DNA of 64,000 nucleotides from Gryllus longicercus. Taxonomy: Eukaryota > Arthropoda > Insecta > Orthoptera > Gryllidae. A program made the translations under genes and the position numbers. The notes under the pieces are model-generated. The model saw only the letters and a program-made list of their open reading frames with translations, was not told the origin of the DNA and ran no database searches. Location: the NCBI GenBank assembly GCA_038098605.1, contig JAZDUA010000327.1, forward strand, positions 1,437,501 to 1,501,500. The letters are read 5' to 3'. The first letter of the stretch is position 1; each line of letters begins with the position of its first letter. Shown piece by piece: positions 32,230 through 44,864 of the stretch.

Positions 32230-34280
32230 TAAGCTAGTCTCGCTAGTTTGCAAAATAAATGCCCTTTGGTCACGTTATTTCATGAATGTCATACATTTAA
32301 TGAACTCTTTTTGCATTGTTTTGTTTACGTAAATGGCAAGGAATTAATTTGCCCGCTTAATTTTTGGCATACATTTTCTGTAAAATGACAGTATGAAGGG
32401 AAAACAGAGTTTCGTTGCCCTAAACCATTAATAATTACGTTCCATATAATGTTTGCCCAGTTGGGTGAGACATAAAGATTCTTTTTTTGATTGTATGAAA
32501 ATAACAAATTGGATGTTACTTGGATTGTAATTGATCTCTGCGCTTATCTGACAACGAACAGAAACCTGAACTTAACGTATTATATCCAAGTACAGCATAT
32601 AATAATTACATAATTAAAATTCCTAAATTATAAAAATAGTATATGTTAAACATACACAACATATTACTTGACATGCATGTTAAGTTTTCAACGTGGATAA
32701 CGGTAAAATATTTCAATTTGACCAGAATAGTCTTTGTTGATGATGTAATGTAATAAATATCTTTCAATACGTGAAAAACGGAAACAATAATAATTTGATA
32801 GTACCTAAATAATTTTTAAAAAATCAAAAAATAAAAGACAAAGTATCTTTTCTTCTCTTCAACCTCGAACATCTAATTATTGAATTTTCATATTGTATTC
32901 CACTTATAACTCTGCCTACAATACATGTGCACGACAGCATTAAAGGGAACAGAACATTCAGTGAGGCATGAGGACATTCAGTGAGAGAACATTCCTTCAA
33001 ATTTTAATGAAGTGAATATCTCCCATGTTTGAGAATGTCATACGGCCAATATCATACGCATGTTGTATTCCTTAAAAATGATTTATTGTTTAATTATGGT
33101 TCAATAGTAGTTTTATCTTGACAAAGAATTATTTTTAGATTTCAAATGAATGAGGATCTTTAAAAATACAAGATCACCTTTGCGTTTGTGAGAAATCGCC
33201 TAAGAAAATAAATACTGAGAATATAGAGATTGAACGTAGTCTATTTTTATATAATTAAAGTAAATTAAAATTAAGACATTTATTTTAGACATAAAATTAA
33301 ATTATTACTATCTTTTATCATTAGACAGTGATTTTTTTTAAGAAATATGATTTTCATTCTGAACATTCAAAATTAAATTTTATCCACCCAATGAAGGTGT
33401 AAATCACTAAATTAACTGAAAATACTTAATGCACTTCGGATTGAAATATAATTTAATAATTTGACATCGATAATTTGAAGTACAATGTAATTATTTTATT
33501 TAATTCTCGTTAATTCTGTTAATACATAATAAAAGTGACGCACACCCAGTAATTCTATTTCTAATTATATATGTATCCGATATGGAATTTAAGTAAATTG
33601 TTAACCATATGGCCAATTGCAAACTCATTAACATAATGCGTTCGACACTTCAGTTACAACATGGGTGGTCAACATTATTACGTTGGTCACAAACTGAGTT
33701 GAGAATGTATGTTACAGCAATTAGTTAATAACATACAAAGTATACATATTTCTTGGACCAAGCATTTTTTCCAAGGTACCAGGCATATTTTTTTACGAGA
33801 AAACAAAATACGGCACTTTTGTGGGAAGTATATTACATTACAGTATATTATAGTACATAACAGTACTATACTACATTACGTATATTATACTAAATTAAGT
33901 ATATTATATTACAACCAAGAAGAATACTTAGTTTAACTAATAATGTTTTATCCCATTATTTTTGACAATCGAGAAAAAAGACAATGAATTCAAATGAAAT
34001 AATACTTTTTTTGCATGAACAGCGTTTGTAGAACGTATTTCAATCTTATCATGAGGCTTTTATTTGCATTATTACATTCTCGCCATGTTATGTACTTATG
34101 TTGTATAGAAAAAGTATAGTAATGGTACAGAGAAAAGTGGTGATTTTTAGCCAATCAGACCTTAAAATCAAAAAAGTGGTTAAAACTTCTTCGGAACGTA
34201 AATTACTTACTCTAAAACGTTGTGTAGTTAGAATTCACGTTTTGTGGACTTTTGTGGATCCTAGAGAAAAAAATGGTTGA
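32230..34280. other. AT-rich spacer, nothing recognised
   Basis: Two kilobases of low-GC DNA with no gene. A short direct repeat GACATTCAGTGAG/AACATTCAGTGAG occurs near 32955-32985, and TATATTAC-rich text near 33825-33915. Confidence 0.5.
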
Positions 34281-34283
34281 CTG

Positions 34284-34284
<1 letters not shown>

Positions 34285-34340
<56 letters not shown>
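34285..34340. repeat. (TA)28 microsatellite
   Basis: Perfect TA run of 56 bp; cruciform-prone. Confidence 0.98.
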
Positions 34341-34342
<2 letters not shown>

Positions 34343-34549
34343 CTGTCTGTCATTGCTCAGAATAGTGTGAAAACCGTTGAGACTATTTGATTTAAGACGA
34401 TATGTAGTTCTCCGGTGAATCTAGCGAAATTGAAGGTCCTGCGAATTAATAGTTCAAATTTTCTCTAATTGTCCTAAATGTTGCGGGTAGGTAGCTTGCA
34501 ACATTTCTGTAAGGAGCGAGCTGCGTGGACACCCAAGATTCATCTCATC

Positions 34550-35215
34550 CCGCCTCTTCTTACATCTCCCTTTCCCCTCCCCGTCGCGTCCGTCGCCACG
34601 CCGGCTCCCCAGCGGTTCGGCTGCACGCCCCTCCCCCCAACCCCCACCCCGCCCCAATCACGCCGCCGCCGTCGCCCTTCCCGCCGCCCTCGCCGCCGTC
34701 CCCTCCGCCGCCTCCGCCTCCCTTTCATCTCTCTCCTCTCCCGCCTCCCGCACCTCCCCCGTCTTCCCCGCCTCCCTCTCCTCTCCCGCCTTCCCCGCCG
34801 CCACCACCTCTACCACCTTCGCCGCCGCCCCTAACGCCTCCTTTTCCCTCTCATCTCCCTCTTCTCCCGCCTCCCCCGCCTCCCTCGCCACCCCCGCTGA
34901 TCTCTCTGCCTCAATCGCGACGCCTGCTCCCCAGCGGATCGGCTGCTCATGTCCGCCGCTGCCCCCGCCCCCACCACCACCACCCCCACCGACATGCCGC
35001 TTCCTCCGCTCCAACCACCCCCCTCCGACCCCTCCGACACCCCCAAAGTTCCTGAAGCACCTCGTCCACAGTATCACATTTACTATATGACTTCTCCCGC
35101 CTCCCCTGCCAGCCCAGCCATCCCCGCCGCTCTCCCTCCACCCACCTGATCCCTCTGTCCTTACCGCCGTTGCCACCCCCGCCTCCGATGCCCTCGCCTC
35201 CACCCCCGCGAGGGC
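34550..35215. repeat. CCT/CCG-rich polypyrimidine tract
   Basis: About 660 bp of C-rich sequence with degenerate CCGCCT units and a short period. Open frames are Pro-rich on plus and Glu/Arg/Gly-rich on minus with no domain. Confidence 0.8.
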
Positions 35216-35515
35216 TAATGACGTCCCATGTTGCGGAAAGTGAGCGGCAGCATGACTCCATTATCCGCCCCGCGACATTAATGATGATGGATGATGATGG
35301 ATGACGGCGCGAGGGGGGAGGGGAGGCGGCCGTGGGCGCCCGGGCGCCGGGCGCTTAAATATTAATCTCCCCGAAGGCGCCCGAAGAGCGCCCTCGGCTT
35401 TGGTGGGCGGTGCGGCCCCGGGCGACGCGACGCGACGCGCCAAGGAGCGGCTGAGCCCGGCCTACGCGCGGTGGCCTCGAGGGGCGTGGGTGGTTACGCG
35501 AAAGACCCGGTAGCT
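35216..35515. other. CpG-rich non-repetitive block
   Basis: Contains GGCTAATGACGTCCC, GACATTAATGATGATGG and GGCGCTTAAATATTAATC within CpG-rich text, i.e. AT-rich homeobox-like cores in a GC island. No coding frame recognised. Confidence 0.35.
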
Positions 35516-35655
35516 GGGTTAAAATGAGGAAAATACGCAGATGTGGATTATTAGGAATTTGAATTAACAAATAATCAAAACACAACAATAAACTATTTTT
35601 GTTACAACAATTGTTTCTTCATTTGTATTGTGCAGCGTTTCTGCTCCCTCTCGTA

Positions 35656-36045
35656 TGCGAGATCCGGTGCTGACATACACGTTGGTTTGCAGGGTTTTCC
35701 TCATTACGGTTCTCTCCAAGAGAGGCACCGCCCCAGCCGGGACATGCTCTTAGCTTTTTGGTATTGTGGTGAATTTTCGTTCGCATTTACAATGAAATAA
35801 TTATATGACTCGTCTTTGCCAACAATATTGTTTATTACAATAGCAGCTTTCGATGGCTTAGCCATCATCATCAGTTTTCTGCTGAATGGGATCTAGTCGT
35901 TTTGTGGCTTCCATACAGCAGAAAACTGATGATGATGATGACTGTCATAGAAAGCTGCTATTGTAATAAACAGTATTGTTGACAATGTCGAGTCATATAA
36001 TTACTTCATTCTAAGCTCTTTACTGGCCTACCGACATGTGGGATA
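35656..36045 (+). mobile_element. SINE-like family 2, copy A, interrupted
   Basis: The left part has ATCCGGTGCTGACATACACG and GCACCGCCCCAGCCGGGACA, shared with 42061-42160 and partly with 39326-39420. It stops near 35757 (CTCTTAGCT) and resumes at 36011 (CTAAGCTCTTTACTGGCC) after an inserted foldback element. The orientation given is that of the plus strand; the tRNA-like head of the family would be on minus. Confidence 0.65.
35791..36010. mobile_element. 220-bp foldback (hairpin) element
   Basis: The left arm (AATGAAATAATTATATGACT...) from 35791 and the right arm ending at 36010 (...GAGTCATATAATTACTTCATT) are inverted copies about 85-90 bp long with few mismatches, around a loop of roughly 35 bp (near 35885-35920). 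It has no coding capacity and splits a SINE-like repeat. Possible target duplication TCTTAGC/CTAAGC is weak. Confidence 0.85.
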
Positions 36046-36452
36046 ACGGAAAAGTACCTTCGTACGCGTTCCTTCAGAGAGGAAGTAAAGACCGCTGTCA
36101 CATGTTGTAGATTTACTGCATGTAAAAGACACACAAGCCTAAAAAAGCCTCTGAGAAAATTTGTTCGCCGCCTGTTCCGTCGCCCGAGTAATACTTTCAT
36201 TTTTAGCTAGACAGTGAATGAAGCGTTGCAGAAATTGCTTGGTCAGGCGGAATGGCAGGCTTGATGGTCTGAGTCCCCCATGAAAAATAAAGCATAAATT
36301 AAATTACCTGTTGTTTCCTATAATTTTCATGTAATAAAATTATCGCTGCCTTTTTAATCGGTTCTGATTACTTGTTAGAATTATTTTGCTCCCCATCGTA
36401 TATCTTAATCCTCACTTTCATTCATACAATAATATGTTTCAGAGTCTTTCAT

Positions 36453-36761
36453 TCACTTCCTTCGCTCAATACTTCTGCCAGCGTTGCAGATTTTCTTGGT
36501 AGAACTCTTGTTACCGTCCACAATATCTTCTTGCCGTGCGTGGCGCTGCCCTTGAGATATTCCGCTGTGCTTACGTTGCGTTGCATCGCGTCGCGGTTGT
36601 TCTTGCTGGCATAGTCGTCCCTTCTCGGTATTGAGTGTTCTTGCATCTGAGGTAAATGCTGCTGTGGCCGTATCATCGTTCTTGCCCCTGTCACCTTTGT
36701 TCATAATGATCGCAGTTAGGGGAGCATAAAACGATGGAGCCTGTCGGCACCATGGTGGCAT
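36453..36761 (-). CDS. Uncertain 102-codon open frame
   Basis: Non-repetitive frame starting MPPWCRQAPSFYAPL with diverse, charged composition (many Arg, Lys, Gln, Asp) unlike the low-complexity frames around it. ATG context GCCACC is favourable. No signal peptide, domain, splice signal or promoter was recognised. Could be a transposon fragment, a small exon or chance. Confidence 0.15.
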   Translation of the reverse strand: MPPWCRQAPSFYAPLTAIIMNKGDRGKNDDTATAAFTSDARTLNTEKGRLCQQEQPRRDATQRKHSGISQGQRHARQEDIVDGNKSSTKKICNAGRSIERRK

Positions 36762-36779
36762 TTATTAACGTTATGCTTT

Positions 36780-39140
36780 ACATGCTGTATTCTGCTTAAC
36801 CATGTCTGTCAGTTACTCTGGATTTCATAATTTTAGTTTTGTTGGTCTCCACTTGCAAAATATGGAGGGTTACTTTCTTTGTTAGAATATTATTTTAAAA
36901 ATAATGAACAAAATGTTAGAATCGAATTATAGGTTTCGATCATAATAATATTTACTTGATGTAGGTATTGAAGTACGAATAACAATTGTAATATTCGGAA
37001 ATTAAAATTTATATTGATTTCACAATGATATAATCCTAAATAAATCATTAAGAATTAATTTTATATGTAAATTATCTCTGAAGTGAACGAACGTAGTGCT
37101 TTTTTATTATTTATTATTATGAATCGAAGATGTAGAGAATCGAATCACTTTGGCTTAAAGTGACTGTTTAAAATTCATCTCGCTATACATTTAAAATCAT
37201 TACGTCTGTATTTCCTATAAAATCATTTCAAATCGGATAGCATATCATTCAATCATATATCATTTTGTAAAACGAATGTTTGTGTCATTATTTGTGCCCC
37301 TTTAAAAGTTCTTTCGTTTTTTCCGTTTTAACTGCTGAAATATGTAAAATAAGTTTTAAAAATTAATAGGTATAAAAGCATTATTAAATACAAAGCAGTA
37401 AGGAATACGATCCGTGAATAATGTTTACTGTATTCTTTATACAGAGAATTTTCCAGCAAGTGACGATATTAACGAATTCTATCCTTCTTTCCACACTTAT
37501 CTTAAGGGGCGCTTTTTTCTGGCTCATTATAAAAACCATTGCAATGAGATTATTCCACGTAGCTTTCTCATTCTTGGCCACAAGAAATTTTTTTTCTCTG
37601 CAAGCGCGAGACCTTTTTTTTGGGGGGGGGGGGTATCTAAAATAAGTCTTAAAAGGATCCAAGTATTCCCACTTGCGGAGGGTGGGGGATTAAAGGTCTG
37701 CTGAAAACACCACTTGAGAATTCGCTTTAAGCGATAGCAGTATCGAATATGAGAACAATGTTTACTTAGAAGAGGTCCTTAGGGGAAGGCTATAATACGC
37801 AGTTATCTGCCTTTCGAGCCACCAAGTTGGTTCGCGATAAAAAAAGAAGTGTCTTAAAATGCAGAGGAGGAAGAAAAAGAAAGCGGAAAAAAAATGAGAA
37901 CGCATGCATAGCGCCGGCTCCTTACGCGGGAGAAAGTTGAGATAATGTCTGGCTTTTTATTTTGCGCTTCCTTGCGGTAATGGATTCGCGGAAACGTTTG
38001 TTCTGTATTTTTATGCCCAGCGCGTTGTCTAGCTGAGCCCACTCTCTGCTAATCTCAGCGCTGGACCGCGCCGCCTCTAAACCGCCTCGCAGTTGCTTTC
38101 GGGCGGAAGAACAAGGAAAACGGTCGGACAATGTGCGTAAGAGAGTGAAGTTGGCTATTATAAGACTGTCACAGAACATATGCCACGAGAAATGAGGTGC
38201 TCATAATAATCGTAGGTCCCAACCGAAGTTCGTTTCGTGAACAATGACTTTTTCTGTTTCCTTACCGTTTACTTTCACTACGGACATTTTTTGAAGGTGG
38301 AAGTTCAGAGTTTTGCCATGTCGCAATTCATTTGATATTTCAGCATGTAATAGGCATATGGTAGAAGTTCAGCGCCATACTTCTAACTGAAATACGACGT
38401 CGGTTGGGAACTATCGTTATAATCCTGAGCGCCTCAAATGACGTTGTAACGGATACAGCGTTTTTGGGGTGATTTTTGATGAGCTGCAAATGAACATAAA
38501 ACGACAAATATCGTTGTTGGCTGATGAGAATAGCCATAACTGAATGGTCTGCAATGCCAAAAGCGCTTGAACATCGCAACAGACGGTATTGAACAAATAA
38601 AAACGAGTATTGCAGGATAGTGATTATTTGATTAAATCGGAATTAATATTAAAGCAGAAATATTGCCCGTCGGAACCAAATAAAATTTGTCGCAAAGGGA
38701 CGCTAGGTTGCCTACACAAAGTAGTGTTATTTTCTGCTAATAAAATTGTGGAAATAATTAATATTGTAATTTTTAATTTACTTTCATATTATATTAATCT
38801 CGTTTAAAAATTTATCTACCTCATTTATACGTTGAAGAATTTGTAATAGTTAGACTATAATTAAACGAATGATTCATCAGCCTGCAATGGTTTAGGATGG
38901 AATTTCCTAATTTCGTGAAAATGAAAATCATTAAACTAACAAGTAAGTGTAACAACTTTCGTATAAAAAAGTATTGTTTTTTTGCTTGAATTTCCCTTGC
39001 ATTGACGGATTCTATAAACTGACACAATGGGCCAGGATTGAGAGAGCGAAGGGGCAGGAATAAATAGAGAATGTGGAATGAGTGAATATTGATCTCTGGC
39101 TGGTCAACTAATGAAGTCATTAGTCTCGTAAGTGTAGGGT
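36780..39140. other. Mostly AT-rich spacer, nothing recognised
   Basis: Contains a T7/G13 homopolymer junction near 37614-37633. Several 60-95-codon frames have no motifs. No RNA gene or transposon end seen. Confidence 0.45.
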
Positions 39141-39156
39141 ATGTTATGTCCCTGGT

Positions 39157-39305
39157 TTTGGTGGTGGTGGTGGTGTTATTGGTGGTGGTATTGGTGGTGG
39201 TATTGGTGGTGGTATTGGTGGTGGTGGTGGTGGCGGTGGTGGTGGTGGTATTGGTGGTGGTGGTTATTGGTGATGGTGGTGGTGGCATTGGTGGTGGCGG
39301 CAGTG
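39157..39305. repeat. (GGT)n/(ATTGGTGGTGGT)n array
   Basis: About 150 bp of GGT units with a regular 12-bp ATTGGTGGTGGT variant in the middle. It abuts the left end of a family 2 SINE-like copy at 39326. Confidence 0.95.
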
Positions 39306-39325
39306 TTCCCGGGTCGAACGTTATA

Positions 39326-39600
39326 TCCGGCGCTGACCTACACGTTGGCATGTGTGAGTTCCCCTCCGCCATCTCCCCCAGTGATACTCTGTTCCCACAC
39401 GGGCAAGTTCTAGTCTCCCTACTTGTGTGGCAGTGTAATGCGTGTATGTGCGTGTGTGTATATGTGTGAGGCATGAGCAACTTTGAGCAAGGAAATACCG
39501 CGCGCTGAGTATGGCCTGTTTGTTTCGATGCCATTAACCTGACACTGATCGGAGAAACCAAGACATTATCGGTCGCATCAGCCGGACTAGAAAAGTTCCC
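39326..39600 (+). mobile_element. SINE-like family 2, copy B
   Basis: Shares in order with 42061-42380: TATCCGGCGCTGACCTACACG, CACGGGCAAGTTCTAG, TGTGTGGCAGTG, GAGGCATGAGCAA, CGCGCGCTGAG and CCTGACACTGATCGGAGAAACCAAG. Diverged, with no coding capacity. Confidence 0.65.
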
Positions 39601-39639
39601 CTAGACAGTGATTGAATTGAACCAAGGTGCGTAGCTAGT

Positions 39640-40265
39640 GACAAAACTCCAAAACGCGTCGGTCCGCGAACGGAAGGACCTCCCGCGCAACGACGCTGCA
39701 GATGCTACCTTTTGACGCTGAGCCATGGCAGCCGGTGCAAATTGACGTAATGGAACGTAATTGAGAAAACGAAGACGTAGGCAGGGGCTAATTCGAGCAC
39801 GGGGTGGGGTGCAAACGGGCGGGCGAGGCTGCTGCGCGAACTGGGCGATTAAGGCGAAGGCGGAATGCGGCGGGGCGTGTCGTGTAAGCGGCGCGGCGCG
39901 GGCGGTGTGGCGTGGTGGGGTGCAAGGACGCAGGCACGGAGCTGTCTCGGGAGGGGGCGGAGCAGGGCGCCTAAGAAGCCACAGGGAGGCGAGGCTGACG
40001 GGCGGAGCGCGGCAAGTAGGCCAGTGGAGCGATGCGGAACGCCTGGCGCAGTGAGGCGGGTCCGGCGCAGGGCAAGGCGGGGGCGGGGCGGGGGCGGGAT
40101 GGGGCGGGGCGGGGGCGGGGCGGGGCGGGGCGGGGCGGGGCGGGGCGGGGCGGGGCGGGGCGGAGGCAGGGCGCGCATGCGCGTGGAGGCGAGCGTTGGG
40201 GTTGCTTGGCGCTCGGCGGAGGATTTGCGGCGGCAGCGTGGAGCCTCGCACGATGGCGCGGCCCA
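39640..40265. other. CpG island with (GGGGC)n core
   Basis: 600 bp of CpG-rich DNA. 40074-40163 is a near-perfect GGGGC pentamer array with high G-quadruplex potential. No protein recognised in any frame. Confidence 0.6.
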
Positions 40266-40269
40266 GCAT

Positions 40270-41640
40270 TGTGAACGCAAGTGTCTAATAGTAGGACGTG
40301 TTTTCCAGGTGTACTAGAAAGGTTAAGGAAAGTATAAAGGAAGTACAGACAGATTACTAAAGGGTGTATTTAATGACCTAACACATCGCCAAAAATTATC
40401 TATAAAATGCGCTTAAACTGTTTTTAAAATACCCTAAAAGTGAAGAAAAAGACATAAAAAATGTTATCCATATCGGTTCGGAAGAATAACTTAAATTGTT
40501 GGATATGTTACTGATGTAATCGAGGCTTCTTTCATTCAATCAACTGAACTCGCCTGGCAAACGCTTGGTTTGGACAGTTCTTTACCAGGAAATCTTTGTC
40601 TTTAGTTATCGCGAAAACGGCCGAAACTACAATGGCACTTATGGGCGTTACAAGAACCTTTGATTACATACAATGCAATACAATGCAAATTACAAATTGT
40701 GATAAAAGAAATCGAATAGGCTACCCCAGAATTTTCTGGAGAACATTTGTTGCATGTCGTAAATATTATTTGGAGCGAATATCATTAAAATGATATTAAA
40801 ATCAGTATAATCAGCGAATAACGCATTAAAAATTACGGAAAAAGTTAGAAAGTTACCTATTAAACGAAGTCGACGAAGAATGCAATAAAATTACATGTAA
40901 AAATGGCTCATTTCCCTTTGACATAACATAAACTTCTAATTTCTATACTATACGTTCCTATACTAAACGGCACTGTTCTAAAGTGAAAAGAAAAAAAATT
41001 ACTTTTCATCAATATCCACCCACTACAGATTACTACAAGGGACCACTTTGATAGCTCCTACTTGAGCACTGTTAGCAATATCACAGCAAGTTACGTCCAT
41101 GCATTCATTTTGTCAGTACATGCGTTTACAGTTAGCTCATTTGCAAATGGCTTCACTTTTTCTTGTAATGCCATCATCCGGAATGACGTTCATTTGTCTC
41201 CCCGATCTGTCAAAGTGGTCCCTTCTCAGAGTAACTCTTCTATAGTCGAGGCAAGGTAGCTTGACATTGAAGTGTATGGAAGGGATAAGTGGATCAGAGT
41301 TCCAGTGTAGTGGTTTGGAAGTAACCAAGAGGCTCTAGATAGAGAACTATAGGAATGTAATGATAGGATTATGTGGTTTGTAACTAAATTTTAAAATTGA
41401 ATAACTGACAATACTTTTATAATAATACTAACATTACTGGTTCTGCTTTAGGTTTAAAAAAATATTTGGCAAAGATGTAACATGACATGAGTCACATCTC
41501 ATGTTTAGCAGTAATTAAATCGTGTTAAATTTGTTTATATTATTTGAGCATGTAAATCGATAACATGCATTTTTAGGCCGAGTTCATCGAAGGATAATCC
41601 AATAGTAAAATGTAATTATTGCTCCCCCGTGTTGATTGAT
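40270..41640. other. AT-rich spacer, nothing recognised
   Basis: No gene or repeat apart from a short (TTGA)n run at 41635-41655. Confidence 0.5.
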
Positions 41641-41649
41641 TGATTGATT

Positions 41650-41960
41650 GATTGCTCGCTCGCTGTAATGAAGCGGGACGGGCATGGGCTTGCTGCCCGT
41701 GGAGGAGCCCCTGCGAGGCGCTGAGGGTGCTAGCGAAGGGCGCTTGGGGAGAGAGCGAGGGGGGGGGGGGGGCTGATCTAGAGGGCTTGGGCGGCGCACA
41801 GCCTCTCGCCGCCGCCGCATTAAGCTCGCAGCGCCAGGGAGCGGAGGGGGGGCGGGGCGTGACGTGCAGCGACAGGAGCGGGGCAGAGCTTACAGGGGAA
41901 GTGAGGGTGAGGACGGTATTGCAGAGGGGGCGGTGGCGGAAATATGGATGGTTGGTTGTT
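41650..41960. other. GC-rich block
   Basis: CpG- and G-rich, with a G13-15 run near 41759-41772. No recognised gene. Confidence 0.4.
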
Positions 41961-42060
41961 GGTGATTACGGGCATGCCATCTGCTATGGTCATTTGTCCC
42001 GTACGTTTAGTGAAAGTTTTTTTTTGCTGGAGATGGATGTGATATTCTCTCTGTGAATGG

Positions 42061-42490
42061 CGAGAGCCGACGCCGACCTACCGTCGGCTAGTGGAGTTTC
42101 CCCGACAAGGTATCTCCTATCAACGGGGCACCGCCCCAACCGGGACAAGCTCTAAGCTCCTGACTGGTCTCCCGGCATGTGTGGTAGTGATGTGCATGTT
42201 AGTGTCTGTGTTTGTAAGTAAGGGATGAGGAAAGGACAGGCACGGAGTAGGAATGATCGCGCGCGTCCCGTGTCCCGTTTGCTAGGGTACTGCGCCGGCA
42301 TTCGCCTGATGTTGATCCGGGAAACCACGGAAAACTATTGACCAGAGCAGCGGACTGCTAGAATTCTCCGCCAGACGCGTGACTTAGCTGACGAACTAGT
42401 GTCGAAAATTCTGCCGCCGTCGGGACTCAAAGCTAAGACGTCGTGATGAGAGGGACTGCGGTGACATCAGTTGATGCCCTGAGCCTCGGC
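42061..42490 (-). mobile_element. SINE-like family 2, copy C (longest)
   Basis: The most complete copy. On minus it begins with a tRNA-like head (AGGGCATCAACTGATGTC ... GCTTTGAGTCCCGAC, B-box-like), followed by a ~350-bp body containing GAATGCCGGCGCAGTACCC, CTCATCCCTTACTTAC and GGTTGGGGCGGTGCCCC. Parts recur at 15705, 35656, 39326 and 53945. No open frame, consistent with a SINE. Confidence 0.7.
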
Positions 42491-42499
42491 GTAAATAGT

Positions 42500-42745
42500 G
42501 ACGGTAATGGCAACGATAGCGGTCGCCGTAATAGTAGCGCTGGCGATTGCGATGGCAGTAACGGTAACAGTAATATGCGAAAACGGTAATGGTGGTGTGG
42601 TGACGAAAATGGTGGAGGCGGTTGGGTAACGGAAACGGTGGCGTTGACAGTAACGGCGACTGTGGGGAAACTGTTGGAAGGTGGGCAGTGGAGACGGCAA
42701 CGTTAACAATAATACAAATTATGTTTGGTGAAGGTGGAGGTGGAG
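42500..42745. repeat. Degenerate GGTAACGGY repeat
   Basis: About 240 bp of irregular GGTAAYGGC/GGTGRYG units next to the tRNA-like end of copy C. Confidence 0.6.
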
Positions 42746-42959
42746 GGGGGGGCGGCGACGGATTTAAGGACAGAAGGGGTAAAGACGCCGAGGTTGAGGA
42801 TGTTGCGTTGGCGGAGCTTCCTCCTCCCCTTTGTCTGCCGCATTGCGCCGACCGCTTGATAGGGGCGCTGCCTTCGACGCACCCTCCGCGAACTGGATTA
42901 AGGCGCTTCTTATGGCATCACAGCTCTTGCTAGCGCAGGGTTTCTGGCAAATTCGTGTA

Positions 42960-44360
42960 ATGCGTTCGGGACGTACCTTCTGAACCATAATTGTGATGAA
43001 GTTATGTTCAGGCTAGAGTAAACGATTTCGCATTCAAAGATGAGATTATAAGATGAGATATGTACATTCACGATCATAAATATATGCGTTTTACCTAATT
43101 TATAATAAGGGTAAGATTGCAATTGCAGTTATTGTTAATTAACTTGTAGGGACTTGTTTTCAACTGATTTTGTTTTATTCATGAGAACGTCTAGTACTAC
43201 GTGTTTGAAGGTAAATTTGTCAAAATTACTTCTGATTTTTATTGGACAATAATATTCGGTAGACAAAGCTCTTCAGTTTTGATTATCCTGCTGGACCAAC
43301 GTCGAAAATACAAGTTCGGGGTGAGGGAAAACTAAGAAAAATTTACTAGCGATTGAGAAATTTGAGTACTAACATTGAACTAAGGTAAACCTAAATTACA
43401 AGAGCATCTCTGCCACTACACATTTAATACGCCCCTGATGAACTTTAAAAGTCATTATTGAACAGTAATAAATGTGTTATAAATTAAATACGCATTACAG
43501 GATTAATAATGTATAAATTTTTAAAAAAGTAAAGGAAATGTTTATCACATATAGAATATAATGTAAATAGATTACTTATTTGGATCACTAACTGAACAAA
43601 TTAAAGGGAATGAATGTCAGGAATTTACATACAGATTTAATTCCATTTGAAAACTCTTTTTTTGTATAAAACGTTTGTATTCGAATATTTATAAAACTAT
43701 CCCAATTTGAGTTATTATAAACCGAATAGTTTTCGCGAAAATTGTATTAGTTCTCGTTTAAATTCTTTTGTTACTTCTAGGCTGTACGTGTACATATTTT
43801 TTTTGTTTCCATGATGACAAAGATGAATTTTCAATTCACAGAATAATAGAGAAATAACAAAGAAGAATTCACTTCTTATATTAATATTCTTATACTATTC
43901 TGCAGGAGAGATTGGCGTAAACATTCAGTGCTTTAGTTGGTTGATATTCCGTTTACTGTGTCTGCCCTGGCTGGTAGTAGCTGTAGACGCCAACACATTA
44001 AAATACGTGTTTCGCAACATTACTTGCCTTGGATTTGCTTCAGATTTCTGAGTGCTATTTATGTGCAAGCAGTTCTTTTTACGTTTCGTTGTGTTTCGTT
44101 CTTGATGTCTTTTTCTTTTCTTTCCCCTCCATAAACTGAAGATTCAATGGAGTGTTGTTAAGCATGAAAAGACGAATGCCCACTTCGGGTGCTTGTAGTG
44201 CCATGAATTCAACGCCCTCTTCTCCCACCACGAGTCGACTCTTTCTCCTGCTTTACGATGTTCTTTCCGTAAGTGCATCCTAAGTCTCAAGCAATTCAAA
44301 TAAAGTCTCCGGACCTTCAACAATATTCCATTAGCCACAAATTCCATTTGCCCACTATAT
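42960..44360. other. AT-rich spacer, nothing recognised
   Basis: No gene or repeat was recognised in this stretch. Confidence 0.5.
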
Positions 44361-44800
44361 GGGTGTATCCGCGCGATTCACTTGTTGGACGATTTACTTG
44401 CGCGTCTGGATGTGTAGTAAAACTCGAGTCTTTAAAGAGGCGGATTCTGCCTTCAGTTTTCTTTCGCTCAAGCGGCGCCGCGTCAGATCTTTACCTTAAT
44501 ATGCTAACCGTAACATGCGCGAAAGACGGGCGGTCGGCGGTCGTGGATCTCTGAGGCAGCGGCGGCGGTCGCCTACGTGAGCGGCGGCGGAAGGAGGAAG
44601 AGCAAAGGAGAAAAAAGAAGCCCGGCCCAATAGATCGGAAACCCGCCGCCCGGCGTTGGGTTCGCCTTATTTCCCCTGCGAGGCGCCTCGATCGCTCTCC
44701 CCCACCCCCCCACCCCACCCCGCTGCCACCGCTGCCGTCGTTTGTTGCAGCTTCCCGCGGGATGTGCCACCTCGCGCCTGCCAAAGTCAATGAGCCCGCT
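44360..44800. other. CpG-rich block
   Basis: Non-repetitive, CpG-rich; includes AAGCGGCGCCGCGTC and TACCTTAATATGC. Open frames lack motifs. Candidate regulatory island. Confidence 0.3.
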
Positions 44801-44839
44801 TCCCGCAACACGCGCTCGCACACATGGACACGACACGTT

Positions 44840-44864
44840 CACACACACACACACACACACACAC
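44840..44864. repeat. (CA)n microsatellite
   Basis: Twelve CA units. Confidence 0.95.

Noticed and set aside
34285..34340. Replication origin or telomere-like element
   Set aside because: Plain TA dinucleotide run; no TTAGG arrays or other supporting features.
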